A stretch of DNA of 64,000 nucleotides from Macrostomum hystrix (Eukaryota; Platyhelminthes; Macrostomidae): positions 5,909,501 to 5,973,500 of the forward strand of contig CATNEN010000029.1 in the NCBI GenBank assembly GCA_950097015.1, read 5' to 3'. Every line of letters begins with the position of its first letter. Position 1 is the first letter of the stretch. Below, in pieces: positions 45,071-57,100 of the stretch. Below the pieces are notes generated by a model. That model did not search any database, was not told where the DNA came from, and worked only from the letters and a program-made list of their open reading frames with translations. Made by a program: the position numbers and the translations under genes.

Positions 45071-48000
45071 CTACATGCTGGCTTGGCTAAAATATGCATT
45101 AGTGCCTGCAGCCACATTGCGAATGAACTCACTGGCCGCCCTGCTGGCCTCGCTGCCAACGTGCTCCCGCTCAGCCATGGCCAGCTCGCGACGACGACGC
45201 TCCTCGGCTAGCGACAGGCCGCCCAGCTCCTGGCGGGTGAACTCCTGCAGGCTGTAGCCCGCCAGAACCCGCCGGATGCGGGCCTTCCGGTCGGCCGCCG
45301 CGGCCTCCGCCTCCGCCTCAGCCAGCAGGGCAGAAGATTTCGCAACGGCCTGGGAGTTCAGCAGCTCCTGGACCGAGACCGACCGACGCCCGCCGACGCT
45401 GCCGCTGCCGGCGCTGCCGTCGCCGCCGACTCCAGCGAGTCGACGCTGTGGCAGCGGCGGCGGACGCTCCATTGCTGTCTGAACTGAGAGGGCCTGTTCA
45501 ACCAGCATTCGGTTGTTGGGCGCGGGTGCTAGGGATCGAATTGTGGGAGGCGGGTGCAGTTGGGATAGTCTCGAATCTGATGAAGCAATTCATTTCACAA
45601 AGTTAGCACAAACACATCGGAGACAGAGTCAAAAAACCTCAAACTAGAAATCTAACCTTCACGGAGGCCAACAGCTCGATTCAACTGCTGCCGGCCATAA
45701 CCGTTAGGACCGGAGCCTCCGAAATAGCCGCCTTCATCGCCGTCCTCGCTGTTGGCATTGGCATATCCGTAGCCGTAGCCGCTGTAGCCGTCATGCAAAG
45801 CTGAATTCAGAGCCGGAGTTGAAACAGCGGCTCGCAGTGGCGAAAAAGTTGAAACTCCAACATTAGCGCTGACATTGCGGCGAGGAAATTTTGCCGCCAA
45901 ATCGACGCAGTCGCCTGTGTCCAAATCCGTCTCTAGGTAGGAACCCAGATTGGAGCCAGTGCGCTTGCCTGTACCGGCAGACTTTGACACCAAACCGACG
46001 CCGCCGCTTCGACGGCCGAGGTCGGCCATGAAGTCGGCCAGGCCGGACTTTCGCCGTCGATGCTCGGCGTAGGCGGCCTCTAAATTGGCCAGCTCGGACT
46101 CTAGACGACGTCGCGTTCGACGAAATTCCACATCGCCTTCAGCAACTTCGAAGGCTACACTGCCCAGCGAGCCAGAGCCAGCTGGCTGGCACTGGCGCGC
46201 CACCTCCGCCTCCTGACGCCGTCGCTGCTGGCCGATGACTGGACGAGCTGGGCGCGCCTGGCCCGGCTGGAGCAGGTGTCGCCGGTACTCGCTGGCGAAG
46301 GCCAGATCGTCGCCCTGGTACATGGCGCCCATGGCGATGATGTTGGCGATGAAGCTGAGGAGAGGCTCGCTTAGCTCCAACTGGTGCTCGGCCTCGCGAA
46401 TCTCCTGGCGCAGCCGCTCGGCGGTGGCCGATGTGGCCGAATGTGCGGCGGCCAGGCGCAGGCAGTGATCCCGGCGACGCTCCAGCGTGGCCTTCTCTCT
46501 TTGAAGCTGGATCAGCAGCAGCAGCAGCTCGTCGTGAGGCTTGCCAAGCAGGTCGGAGGCTGCGATGCTCATGCGCTTGGCCAGGCCGCTTACTGGATAG
46601 CGGCGGCGAATCTCTTCGAGCGGCGCCGTAGCCTGAATGTGTCAGTGAGAACACATGATCACCATGCTCACCAGCCTACTATCAGTAGCGAATTTCGGGT
46701 CGATTGGACGGTGAGTGGCAGAGCGGTCTAACGCGTTGTCGCGTTTGCATCGCACACTAAGGTCCCTGAGCTCGATTCCGCGGAGAGGCCGCATTCATTT
46801 TAGGGCGCAGCCGCCGAGAGAAGGCTTGGGGTCAACTTCCAAGGCCCTGTGAGAGTGTACACGGCCTGACGATGAGAAAGTCATGGCAGATGCACACACC
46901 TGTGTGATTGTGTGCCTGCGTAAATTATCGGCATGAGTCAGTGCTCAGAAGTCAGTGGAATGGACAGAATTGCCTTCTCGCTGGCTGCGGGTCTACTGTC
47001 ACCAAATGATGTACAATTGCCACTGCCCTCCTGCAAATATGAATATTATTTTTAATGATTATTCATGTCGATTGTGTACTCACCAGCACTTGATTATCAT
47101 CCATGTAGGGATCCTCCCGCACAGTTTCTATCAGTCGATAGGAGCTTGGATCGGCACTGACGCCGGCTCCGGCACCTCCGCCATTCATTCGTCGAGGATT
47201 AGTATTGTGTGCGAAGCCTAGAACAGAAATAGATCAACTGAATTGTTCGACTGAGCACATTGGAGAATTGGGGTGCAAGGAGGATAAAAATGTGAAAAAA
47301 ACTGAGCACATTGGAGAATTGGGGTACAAGGAGGTTAAAAATGTGAAAAAAACTGAGCACATTGGAGAATTGGGGTACAAGGAGGTTAAAAATGTGAAAA
47401 AAAAACACGAGAGTATAGTAGTAGATGGTCAATTAAGCAAGTTTTCAAATAAGACTTACTAGCAGAAGCTCCAGTAGTGGATAAAATTCCATTGTTAATA
47501 TTAACGACTCGATCGACTGGATAATTAGTCCTAGCAACAAACGGCGGGTCAACTCGGACCACAGCGTACTGAGCCTCGTCGGATTCGGTGCGCAAACTGC
47601 CGACTGCGCTGGCTCTGCTGTCAGCAGCCGCAGCGGCTGGAGGGTAGGCAGCGTATGGCATCTGATACTCTGGCTGCTGCTCATGCTGATAATGATTGAC
47701 AGAGAATGCCTGGGCCAGATTCGGCTGGGACACTGTCAGCTGTCGACGACGCGCTACCACCTCGGAGGCGCTGCCGCTCTGGCGTCGATAACCAATTAAA
47801 TCGCTGCTCGTCACAACGGTGGCTGCGTTGTTGAGGCGCGGTAATGACCATCAGGTCATCAATAAGAAAATAACAGATTGGAAGAATTCTCTACTTAAAT
47901 ATTTTGTCGACCCAACTCAGTTTTTTGGTCCATATTTTATCACGTCTGACTCTGCCTGTGCATTGATCTGTCTGCCACCAAAGCAGATTGTCGATTTCGT

Positions 48001-49316
48001 TTTTATCCTAACATGCTCGTACCCGTAAATGTCGATAGAGAGATTTCATGAATAAGACACTTTAAATATGAAAGCTATGTTCTAATTTGATGTTAGTAAA
48101 GTTGTGCATTATGTCATCATTGTACAATAATTTATTTAATTCATCAAAAATTTAGTTTCGATGTTTCTTCCGGACGAACGATCGGATGCAATTTCTGATT
48201 CTTAACGGCGAAGACTAACAAAGACAACAAGTAGACAGTGGTGAAACTACAATTGAATTGAACAAGTCGTGCTCCGAACGTCCAAAAAAGGTAGACCGGC
48301 TTCGGAAGGGCGTTAGTATTGTGAGCTGCACTCTTTCCATTGTTTTTTGTTAATTGGCCGTGCCCCGTCCACTCTCTAGTGCGTCCATTCTATGTATTCT
48401 CTTTCACGGTCCCACTAACATAGAAAAAATTACAAGTTTGATTTTTCGCGCCGGTCGAACGTTGAAATTTGGATTTTCTAGTTACTAGTCAGTAAATTTG
48501 AACAATTAGAAGCTCACAGTTATAATTGTAGGAGTCCAAGTTTTTCTCGAAAATATGCTGCTGCTGCTGCTGCTGCTGTTTTAGAGAGGCAGCGGACAGA
48601 GCCAGGTACCAGGCCTCGAATTCCTCCTGAGTGCCAGTGCTCAGGTACACGGCCAACTGATTCGGCTCCTCTAGCTAAAGTATGCCAGGTAGAGAGTTGT
48701 TGCTATGGCAGCGAGATACAATTAAAACTGAATAAATATTAATAACTTACCTTGATGGAGCTCCTGTACTGGCCAGTTGAGTCGTGTGACTGAGTTACCC
48801 TGGCGCTGGTTAGCAGCAGCGCGTACAGGCACTCTTTGCCATCGGGATCTGCAGTGTGTAAACATACCCAATAAGACATTTTTATCACTAGATCATTGAT
48901 TTGCTGTTTAATTGTCAGGCAGCATTGCACACACCTTTGTACAGGTAGAGGCAGCTGTCGTATAGTACTGCCCATCGCCTCTTCCAGCCGCTTCTACCGC
49001 CAACAGTTTCCTGTGCAGAATTAAAAAACTAATTTTGTACTTGCTTGGCTATTATACTGATTCTGCCCGTTTCGCTGACTCCTGAGCACACAAACACACA
49101 TACACTGTACGCAGGCACACGCTCACACGTGTACATCTGCCCTGACTTTCTCATCGTCAGGCAGTGTACATTCTCGCTGTGCCTTTAAGACGAGTGTGCC
49201 ATGATTCTAGAATCTGCATGTTCTGGACTTACGTATCTCAGCAGGTAGCCTTGTCTATCTAAACTTCGTGACAGTGGTGGCGGTGGCGGTGGCGGCGGCG
49301 GCCGTGGCAGCGACAT
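45071..49316 (-). CDS. PH-domain and coiled-coil protein, PLEKHA4-7-like, eight exons
   Basis: Exons, in order of transcription: 49316-49233, 49010-48935, 48848-48751, 48674-48518, 47822-47460, 47217-47084, 46632-45657, 45576-45071. All junctions are GT-AG and in phase, giving 797 residues from an ATG with an in-frame TAG just upstream. Residues 1-15 contain a ten-Pro run. A PH domain spans about 22-120 (RQGYLLRY, GWKRRWAVLYDSCLYLYK, then LAVYLSTGTQEEFEAWYLAL with the conserved Trp near its end). A seven-Gln run follows. The middle is disordered. A coiled coil begins near residue 335 (DELLLLLIQLQREKATLERR); a second lies near 480 and a charged helix ends the protein. PH domains bind phosphoinositides, and PLEKHA proteins act at junctions and membranes. 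The family is inferred from the order PH, disordered linker, coiled coil. Introns contain two SINEs and a 50-bp repeat. Confidence 0.75.
46706..47045 (+). mobile_element. tRNA-derived SINE, copy 4, in a PH-gene intron
   Basis: Head gagtggcagagcggtctaac and B-box-like gagctcgattccgcgg, then cgccgagagaaggcttgggg, gatgagaaagtcatgg, ctcgctggctgcgggtctac and an att-rich tail. Antisense to the host gene. About 60 bases of the body are missing after the gcttgggg word. Confidence 0.87.
47251..47403. repeat. 50-bp tandem repeat, 3 copies, in a PH-gene intron
   Basis: Unit contains ctgagcacattggagaattg and gggtacaaggaggttaaaaa, then tgtgaaaaaa. The copies differ at two or three positions. Confidence 0.95.
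49063..49197 (-). mobile_element. tRNA-derived SINE, copy 5, truncated
   Basis: The reverse complement runs from tgtacactgcctgacgatga to caggagtcagcgaaacgggc. The tRNA-like head and the tail are absent. It lies in the first intron of the PH gene, in the same orientation as that gene. Confidence 0.75.
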
Positions 49317-50195
49317 CGGTGTTGGCGGTCTGTAGCAGCAGCACTAGATAGCAGATGGTGCTTCAGAATTTGTATAGAAGTTTCAATTGGGAGGTTTTAC
49401 TGAAAATTAAAATCAGTTAAAAACTATATATTAAACTCATCTTCAAGGTAATTAGAGCTATTTAACTTCTAAGTCATTCGCAGTCTAAACAGCAGTAATA
49501 AATGCTTCTCAGTTAGACAAAAGCCATTCTACAGAGGGTGGCTGAGCACTCAGTGAGTGTTCTTTAGCCTTTTTAAGAGTTTAAGTTGCAGTTGGCCAAT
49601 GGAAATTGCCTACCCACCTTCCTCCAAATAGCGACCCATAGGGTGAGCACGGACTCCCCTACACTATATGGGATCTGCAAGGTCTTGGAGAATGGGAAGA
49701 AGCAGGAAGAAGTAAAAAGACCGATTGTAAGTAGTTTACTAACAGTCAGTGAATAAGGTGGACATTCTTGCTAAGAAGACCTCTTACTAAGCACCCACCC
49801 ATACACACACAGTACTTGCTTGAACATGAAACACCAAGATTGAAATCAACAGGAAGTATTGTTTAATTTTAGCTGAACAAAAAATAACAACACAAGACAC
49901 ATTAGACACGCGATTCGATGTATTATATATTTCTGAGATATTTAGCACTTGAAATACTTTCGTGACCTTCTTAAACAGATTAAAAGTGCAGATTTAGTGC
50001 AGAAAAAACAACATGGCAATGAAAGGCTAACAATGAAAGACTACGAACTACAAGGACTAAAGGATAAGATTGAGCCAATGTATAGATGGGTTATTAAGGC
50101 TAAAATAATCACTACAAACAACAATAGGGACTCAGTTACATAGAACTTCCATTACTACCGCTTTTGCAGCAAATTTTAAAATTAAGCCGAAAATA
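49317..50195. other. Upstream of the PH gene; nothing else supported
   Basis: The PH-gene ATG at 49316 is preceded on the minus strand by an acceptor-like gctgctgctacag 13 bases away. Farther out the DNA is AT-rich, with no exon I can support. Confidence 0.4.
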
Positions 50196-50660
50196 TTTTC
50201 CGGTACTTATCACAAAAATCCTATATTTTCCTGTACTTATCACAAAAATCCTATATTTTCCTGTACTTATCACAAAAATCCTATATTTTCCTGTACTTAT
50301 CACAAAAATCCTATATTTTCCTGTACTTATCACAAAAATCCTATATTTTCCTGTACTTATCACAAAAATCCTATATTTTCCGGTACTTATCACAAAAATC
50401 CTATATATTATGGTACTTATAACAAAAATCCTATATTTTCCAAAACTTATCACAAAAATCCTATATTTTCCGGTACTTATCACAGAACTTCTATATTTTC
50501 CGGTACTTATCACAGAACTTCTATATATTATGGTACTTATAACAAAAATCCTATATTTTCCAATACTTATAACAAAAATCCTATATATTTTCCGGTACTT
50601 ATCACAAAACTATTATATTTTCGGGTACTTTTCACAAAAATCCAATATTTTCTGGCCGCT
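50196..50660. repeat. 30-bp minisatellite, about 15 copies
   Basis: Core ttttcctgtacttatcacaa followed by aaatcctata. Right-hand units are more diverged. Frames on both strands are open because 30 is a multiple of three. Confidence 0.97.
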
Positions 50661-51130
50661 AACATAAATCATATTTTCGTTGCTTTCGTTAACACAAAAC
50701 ACAACTTCCGTTACTTTTCGCCTACGCCGTTAAATTTACTATTAAGATAAACTTCAAAATTAAATACACTTTCATGACGATTGCCTGCTGCACAATTGGC
50801 AGTAAAAATCACTTTAAATCAATATAAAAAGTGCATCGATAATGGTACAAATTTCAAAGTTCCAAGCAAATGATCGAGCACCTACACGCAATGAAAAAAA
50901 TTAGTAAAAAATTGTGATCAGCAATTCCACCTTACATTGCTCAATAATTTGTGAATTAGGTACAACAGTAGACACACACTATGCAAGTAAGCAGCTAGAA
51001 TATATAATAATATCAAATGAAAAAGTACATCACTGTCACAAAATGCACTTTTTAAAGAAATAGTTAATTGTCTTATATTTTACAAGCGTATATCACTGCT
51101 ACATATGGTTTTTATGTTCCACCGAGTGAT
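50661..51130. other. No gene recognised
   Basis: AT-rich spacer between two arrays. Confidence 0.4.
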
Positions 51131-51525
51131 TAATTTCACTCCACAGTAAGACATTGAGTGCCCGATTTCACCCCACAGTAAGACACTGAGTCTTCAATTT
51201 CACTCCACAGTAAGACACTGAGTCTTAAATTTCACTCCACAGTAAGACACTGAGTCTTAAATTTCACTCCACAGTAAGACACTGGGTCTTCAATTTCACT
51301 CCACAGTAAGACACTGGGTCTTCAATTTCACCCCACAGTAAGACACTGAGTCTTTAATTTCACCCCACAGTAAGACACTGAGTCTTTAATTTCACTCCAC
51401 AGTAAGACACTGAGTCTTCAATTTCACTCCACAGTAAGACACTGAGTCTTCAATTTCACTCCACAGTAAGACACTGAGTCTTTAATTTCACTCCACAGTA
51501 AGACACTGAGTCTTTAATTTCACTC
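51131..51525. repeat. 32-bp minisatellite, about 12 copies
   Basis: Core ctccacagtaagacactgag followed by tcttcaatttca. The first unit differs most. Confidence 0.95.
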
Positions 51526-51940
51526 ACTCTTCAGTCACTAATTGCAAGTTTTGTTTAAAACGGTGTGTAAATTAAAAACTTTTTGAATTACTTTTAGCGT
51601 CAAAATTAGAACAAAAAAAATTCGATTGCGGACAAAAGAAAGTCAATGAGAAATCAATCCAATAAGGAGAATAAGCTACAGAGACGAATAATCAGAGTAC
51701 AAAGCATTGCATAAAATAAGTAAATGTCTGGTCCGATTGCCTGAAATAGCAAATTAACGAGGTCAGACAGAATAATGCACGCTAACGAAATACAGTATGC
51801 CCAAGTCATCAACATCGTGCTATAAATAATAAAATTACATTTAAACTGCAGCTACTGAAGTACCGATCAATGTATAGAAAATAATGTAATAATTATTTTA
51901 AAATGTACAGCAGTACAATATACTGCAATTTACCGTTAAG
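51526..51940. other. No gene recognised
   Basis: AT-rich spacer between arrays, no supported exon. Confidence 0.4.
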
Positions 51941-52161
51941 GTTAACTTGCTTGTCTAACAGGTTAACTTGCTTGTCTAACAGGTTAACTTGCTTGTCTAA
52001 CAGGTTAACTTGCTTGTCTGACAGGTTAACTTGCTTGTCTGACAGGTTAACTTGCTTGTCTGACAGGTTAACTTGCTTGTCTAACAGGTTAACTTGCTTG
52101 TCTAACAGGTTAACTTGCTTGTCTAACAGGTAACGTGCTTGCGTAACAGGTTAAATGTCAG
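51941..52161. repeat. 21-bp CTAACAGGTTAACTTG minisatellite, about 10 copies
   Basis: Core ggttaacttgcttgtctaac with a ctgac variant in the middle units. The last unit and a half decays (ctaacaggtaacgtgcttgc). It shares CTAACAGGT with the next array. Confidence 0.95.
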
Positions 52162-52497
52162 TGTAACCGGCTATTAAGCAGTGTAAAGCAATTACACCAT
52201 TACCACTACAGTCCATGAAGTTGAAAACGGTAAAGAATTGAATGTCAGTTTCTGGATAAAAAATGAAATGCCAAATTTTGCCATTTTCGATGCAAAATAC
52301 GCATTTACGGCGAAAAAATTCCATGACAAATAAAACACATAATCAAAACACAGTCGCAATGGAAGACATTAGTAAAAAAATATAAAAAAAAGACAAGTAT
52401 AACAATTATTTCTGTCTTTAGTGCTCGTAGATTTTGGCAGAGCTATAATGTTCCGTAGAGCATTTAACACTAGCACTTTCTAAAGGGAAACAAATAC
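52162..52497. other. No gene recognised
   Basis: AT-rich spacer, no supported exon. Confidence 0.4.
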
Positions 52498-53716
52498 ATA
52501 ACAGGTGACACTTGTACCTAAACTAACACCAATATCTAACAGGTGACACTTGTACCTAAACTAACACCAATATCTAACAGGTGACACTTGTACCTAAACT
52601 AACACCAATATCTAACAGGTGACACTTGTACCTAAACTAACACCAATATCTAACAGGTGACACTTGTACCTAAACTAACACCAATATCTAACAGGTGACA
52701 CTTGTACCTAAACTAACACCAATATCTAACAGGTGACACTTGTACCTAAACTAACACCAATATCTAACAGGTGACACTTGTACCTAAACTAACACCAATA
52801 TCTAACAGGTGACACTTGTACCTAAACTAACACCAATATCTAACAGGTGACACCTGTATCTAACACACCAACTATATCTAACAGGTGACACCTGTATCTA
52901 ACACCAACTATATCTAACAGGTGACACCTGTATCTAACACACCAACTATATCTAACAGGTGACACCTGTATCTAACACACCAACTATATCTAACAGGTGA
53001 CACCTGTATCTAACACACCAACTATATCTAACAGGTGACACCAGTATCTAACACACCAACTATATCTAACAGGTGACACCTGTATCTAACACACCAACTA
53101 TATCTAACAGGTGACACCTGTATCTAACACACCAACTATATCTAACAGGTGACACCTGTATCTAACACACCAACTATATCTAACAGGTGACACCAGTATC
53201 TAACACACCAACTATATCTAACAGGTGACACCTGTATCTAACACACCAACTATATCTAACAGGTGACACCTGTATCTAACACCAACTATATCTAACAGGT
53301 GACACCTGTATCTAACACACCAACTATATCTAACAGGTGACACCTGTATCTAACACACCAACTATATCTAACAGGTGACACCTGTATCTAACACACCAAC
53401 TATATCTAACAGGTGACACCTGTATCTAACACACCAACTATATCTAACAGGTGACACCTGTATCTAACACACCAACTATATCTAACAGGTGACACCTGTA
53501 TCTAACACACCAACTATATCTAACAGGTGACACCTGTATCTAACACACCAACTATATCTAACAGGTGACACCAGTATCTAACACACCAACTATATCTAAC
53601 AGGTGACACCTGTATCTAACACACCAACTATATCTAACAGGTGACACCTGTATCTAACACACCAACTATATCTAACAGGTGACACCTGTATCTAACACAC
53701 CAACTATATCTAACAG
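52498..53716. repeat. 38-bp minisatellite with a palindromic ACAGGTGACACCTGT core, two sub-blocks
   Basis: Block one (52498 to about 52850, nine units) reads aacaggtgacacttgtacct then aaactaacaccaatatct. Block two (to 53716, about 23 units) reads aacaggtgacacctgtatct then aacacaccaactatatct. The second block has a perfect palindrome with a single central base, and it includes both CAGGTG and CACCTG. Two-base deletions (aacaccaac) occur in two units. Confidence 0.97.
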
Positions 53717-53831
53717 GTAAGACATGTATTTTTACCTCTAAATTTCCAAATCGAACAGGTAAATCTTAATCTAAGAACTTAACAGAACAAGCTATTTTCC
53801 GTATTTTAAATACCCACTGCCTACTTCACAA

Positions 53832-53981
53832 TGGCTCCCAAACCGAATGACCGATTTTCGTGAAAGTCCACCATATGGATAAAATATTAATGCCCTATAC
53901 GATGAGCTAACTTTCAAAGCCGTCCGACGTCAGCATCGTCGAGATATTCAGCGATTCTTGTCGAAGACTCCTGGTGACAAG
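53832..53981 (-). repeat. Dispersed repeat, copy 2
   Basis: Its reverse complement shares gctgaatatctc, gacgtcggacggctttgaaa and atatggtggactttcacgaa with 20114-20270. The CTTGTC...GACAAG block (53957-53981) has the same plus-strand orientation in both copies although the flanks are inverted. Confidence 0.8.
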
Positions 53982-54122
53982 GACAACTGACATTGCTCTG
54001 CGTAAACCTCTATTGCGAATCCATTTGGGTAAAATATGCCTATATTGGTGGTTCTTGCCACCAGACACTCCGACGAGAAAAATGGGGGACGTGGGTATTT
54101 GAAATAGCCCTGTAGTCTTTTT

Positions 54123-57100
54123 TTAAACAGAAAACTCGGCGGAATTGCGCAGATTTCCACTCGGCCCGTGGCGGCCGCCCCCTTCGCCGCCGGAGTTGTT
54201 AGTGAAGAAGCCGGGCTCGCTGCGATTCCTAGGCAGGCCGAAGCTTCGAGCGCGATTGATCTGGGCGCCGGTCGAGGCGGCGGCGGCGGCGGCAACAACG
54301 AATGCGGCAGCGGCTGTGGCCGGCTCGCAGCTGTTGGTTCGACTCCGCACCTCGGAGATTAGCCTACGCCGAGTCTCCGGATATTCGGCCAGGGCGGTTA
54401 GAACGGCGTCGTGTACAGACACAAACATGATGGCTTTGTTAACGAATTCACACCGGTCGCGCATTCGGCGCACCTGATGCTTGCAGCAGGCGAACAGTAT
54501 GGTAACACCGGCCAGTTTGTAGTCAGATACCAGGCCGGTGAGAAACGTGGCGCCAACGCTGTCAATGTAGTTTACTCCAGAGCAGTCAACTACAATGTGA
54601 TGCAGGCTGTTATTCTCGTGACCTTCAACAGTCAGGCTGTCTTCAGCATCGTCTACTTTATGTTGATCGGAGTCGCTGTCGTCCTGCTTGGCGTTTTTGG
54701 CAGCCGCGACAGCTCGGCGCTTGGGATCGAAGCCGGTTAGCTTCACCAGGCGATAGCGGAAATTGTCCACGCTGGCAAAGTAGAGCGCGCCGTCGAAGCG
54801 GAACACAACAACTCCGGGAATCTGGGGAGTGTTTTGCAGTAGGGATAAGGCAATTAATTTGCTGATTTTCAGGGACTAGTTTGTCTTTGTCAGGGACTAG
54901 CTAATCTTTGTGAGGGACTAGCTAATCTTTGTCAGGGACTAGCTAGTCTTTGTCAGGGACTAGCTAATCTTTGTCAGGGACTAGCTAATCTTTGTCAGGG
55001 ACTAGCTAATCTTTATCAGGGACTAGCTAGTCTTTGTCAGGGACTAGCTAGTCTTTGTCAGGGACTAGCTAATCTTTGTCAGGGACTAGCTAGTCTTTGT
55101 CAGGGACTAGCTAATCTTTGTCAGGGACTAGCTAATCTTTGTCAGGGACTAGCTAATCTTTGTCAGGGACTAGCTAATCTTTGTCAGGGACTAGCTAATC
55201 TTTGTCAGGGACTAGCTAATCTTTGTCTTGTCACTATTTTTGTTATAGTTTAGGTAATTTTGTCATAGATTGCCTATTTGGTCCTGTACTAGCTTTTCAT
55301 ATATAATATTTCAAATGATAAGTTAGCCTTATTCTTTCAAAGTCTAGATCCCTTAACCGGCGGTGTCAACTCACCTTCAAAGCGTCCGGATAGAATCTGG
55401 TATCCTTATAAATATCGGTCATTGGCAAGCGGCCAAGAATGGAAGCGCCTGGCGATTGCGTGCGGCAGACCACGGTTAGCAGACTGTAGGCGAATCCGAT
55501 CACCAAGCCGTAGCTTACGTTGCCAATGACAACGCCAAGGAAGCAGACAATCCAAATGCTTAGGTCGTATTTAGACATGCGGTAGAGCCGGCGCGAGTCA
55601 GCGAACTGCATAAAAAGGCCCTTCAGCGCCACAATGATGATACTGGCTAGCACGGCTGTTGGCAGAGGCTTAAATAATGGGCCTAATAGCAGCAGAACCA
55701 GAAGCATTAGGGCTGCGGCAACAAGGCTAGCCACCTGTGTTCGGCCGCCCATGTCATCTTGCACCTGCAGGCGAATATTCGGCGGATTCTGTAAGCTATG
55801 GGTTAGGTATTCGGCGGATTCTGTAGGCTACGGGTTAGATATTCGGCGGATTCTGTAGGCTACGGGTTAGATATTCGGCGGATTCTGTAGGCTACGGATT
55901 AGATATTCGGCGGTTTCTGTAGGCTACGGGTTACATATTCGGCAGATTCTGTAGGCCACGGGTTAGATATTCGGGAGATTCAGTTAAGGTGTGTCAGAGG
56001 TGGGGCACGGATTCAGTTAAGGTGTGTCAGAGGTGGGGCACGGATTCAGTTAGGGTGTCAGAGGTGGGGCACGGATTCAGTTAGGGTGTCATAGGTGGGG
56101 AACGGATTCAGTTAGGGTGTCAGATGTGGGGCACGGATTCAGTTAGGGTGTCAGAGGTGGGGCACGGATTCAGTTAAGGTGTGTCAGAGGTGGGGCACGG
56201 ATTCAGTTAAGGTGTGTCAGAGGTGGGGAACGGATTCAGTTAGGGTGTCAGAGGTGGGGCACGGATTCAGTTAGGGTGTCAGAGGTGGGGCACGGATTCA
56301 GTTAGGGTGTGTCAGAGGTGGGGCACTCATTCAGTTAGGAAGACAGGTCAGAGGTGGGGCACTCATTCAGTTAGGAAGACAGGTCAGAGGTGGGGCACTC
56401 ATTCAGTTAGGAAGACAGGTGAGAGGTGCCACAAAAATAAATTTTCGGCGTAGGACGCACCTGGGAGCGGCTAAGCGATCCGGCTGAGAAAAAGCAGCCG
56501 AAAATGGAGCCCACGGTGTTGACCAGGCCGCTGGCCAGCAGCTCCTGGTTCGAGTCCAGCGGATAGCCGTGCCTGTCTGCGTACAGCTTGCTGATGGAGA
56601 AGGTGCAGGCGTACATGATGACAGCCAGCTGGGCTGCGTCCTGCACCACCTGGGGAAACAGCGACACTGGCGGCAGGCGGGGCGGCGAGAGGCCGCTGGG
56701 AATTTCGCCAACAACAGCTACGTCAAACTTGGTCTGCAATTCAATGGTGAAGCGAAGTTTTTTGTTAGAGGCTCACCTGAAGAAATCAGAGGCTGAACTG
56801 AAGGAATCAGAGGCTGAACTGAAGGAATCAGAGGCTGAGCTGAAGGAATCAGAGGCTGAGCTGAAGGAATCAGAGGCTGAACTGAAGGAATCAGAGACTG
56901 AACTGAAGGAATCAGAGGCAGAACTGAAGGAATCAGAGGCTGAACTGAAGGAATCAGAGGCTGAACTGAAGGAATCAGAGGCTGAACTGAAGGAATCAGA
57001 GACTGAACTGAAGGAATCAGAGGCTGAACTGAAGGAATCAGAGGCTGAACTGAAGGAATCAGAGGCTGAACTGAAGGAATCAGAGGCTGAACTGAAGGAA

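Noticed and set aside
46139-46731. Several 70-170-codon frames opposite or offset to the large PH-gene exon
   Set aside because: GC-rich exon shadows; only one frame splices in phase with its neighbours.
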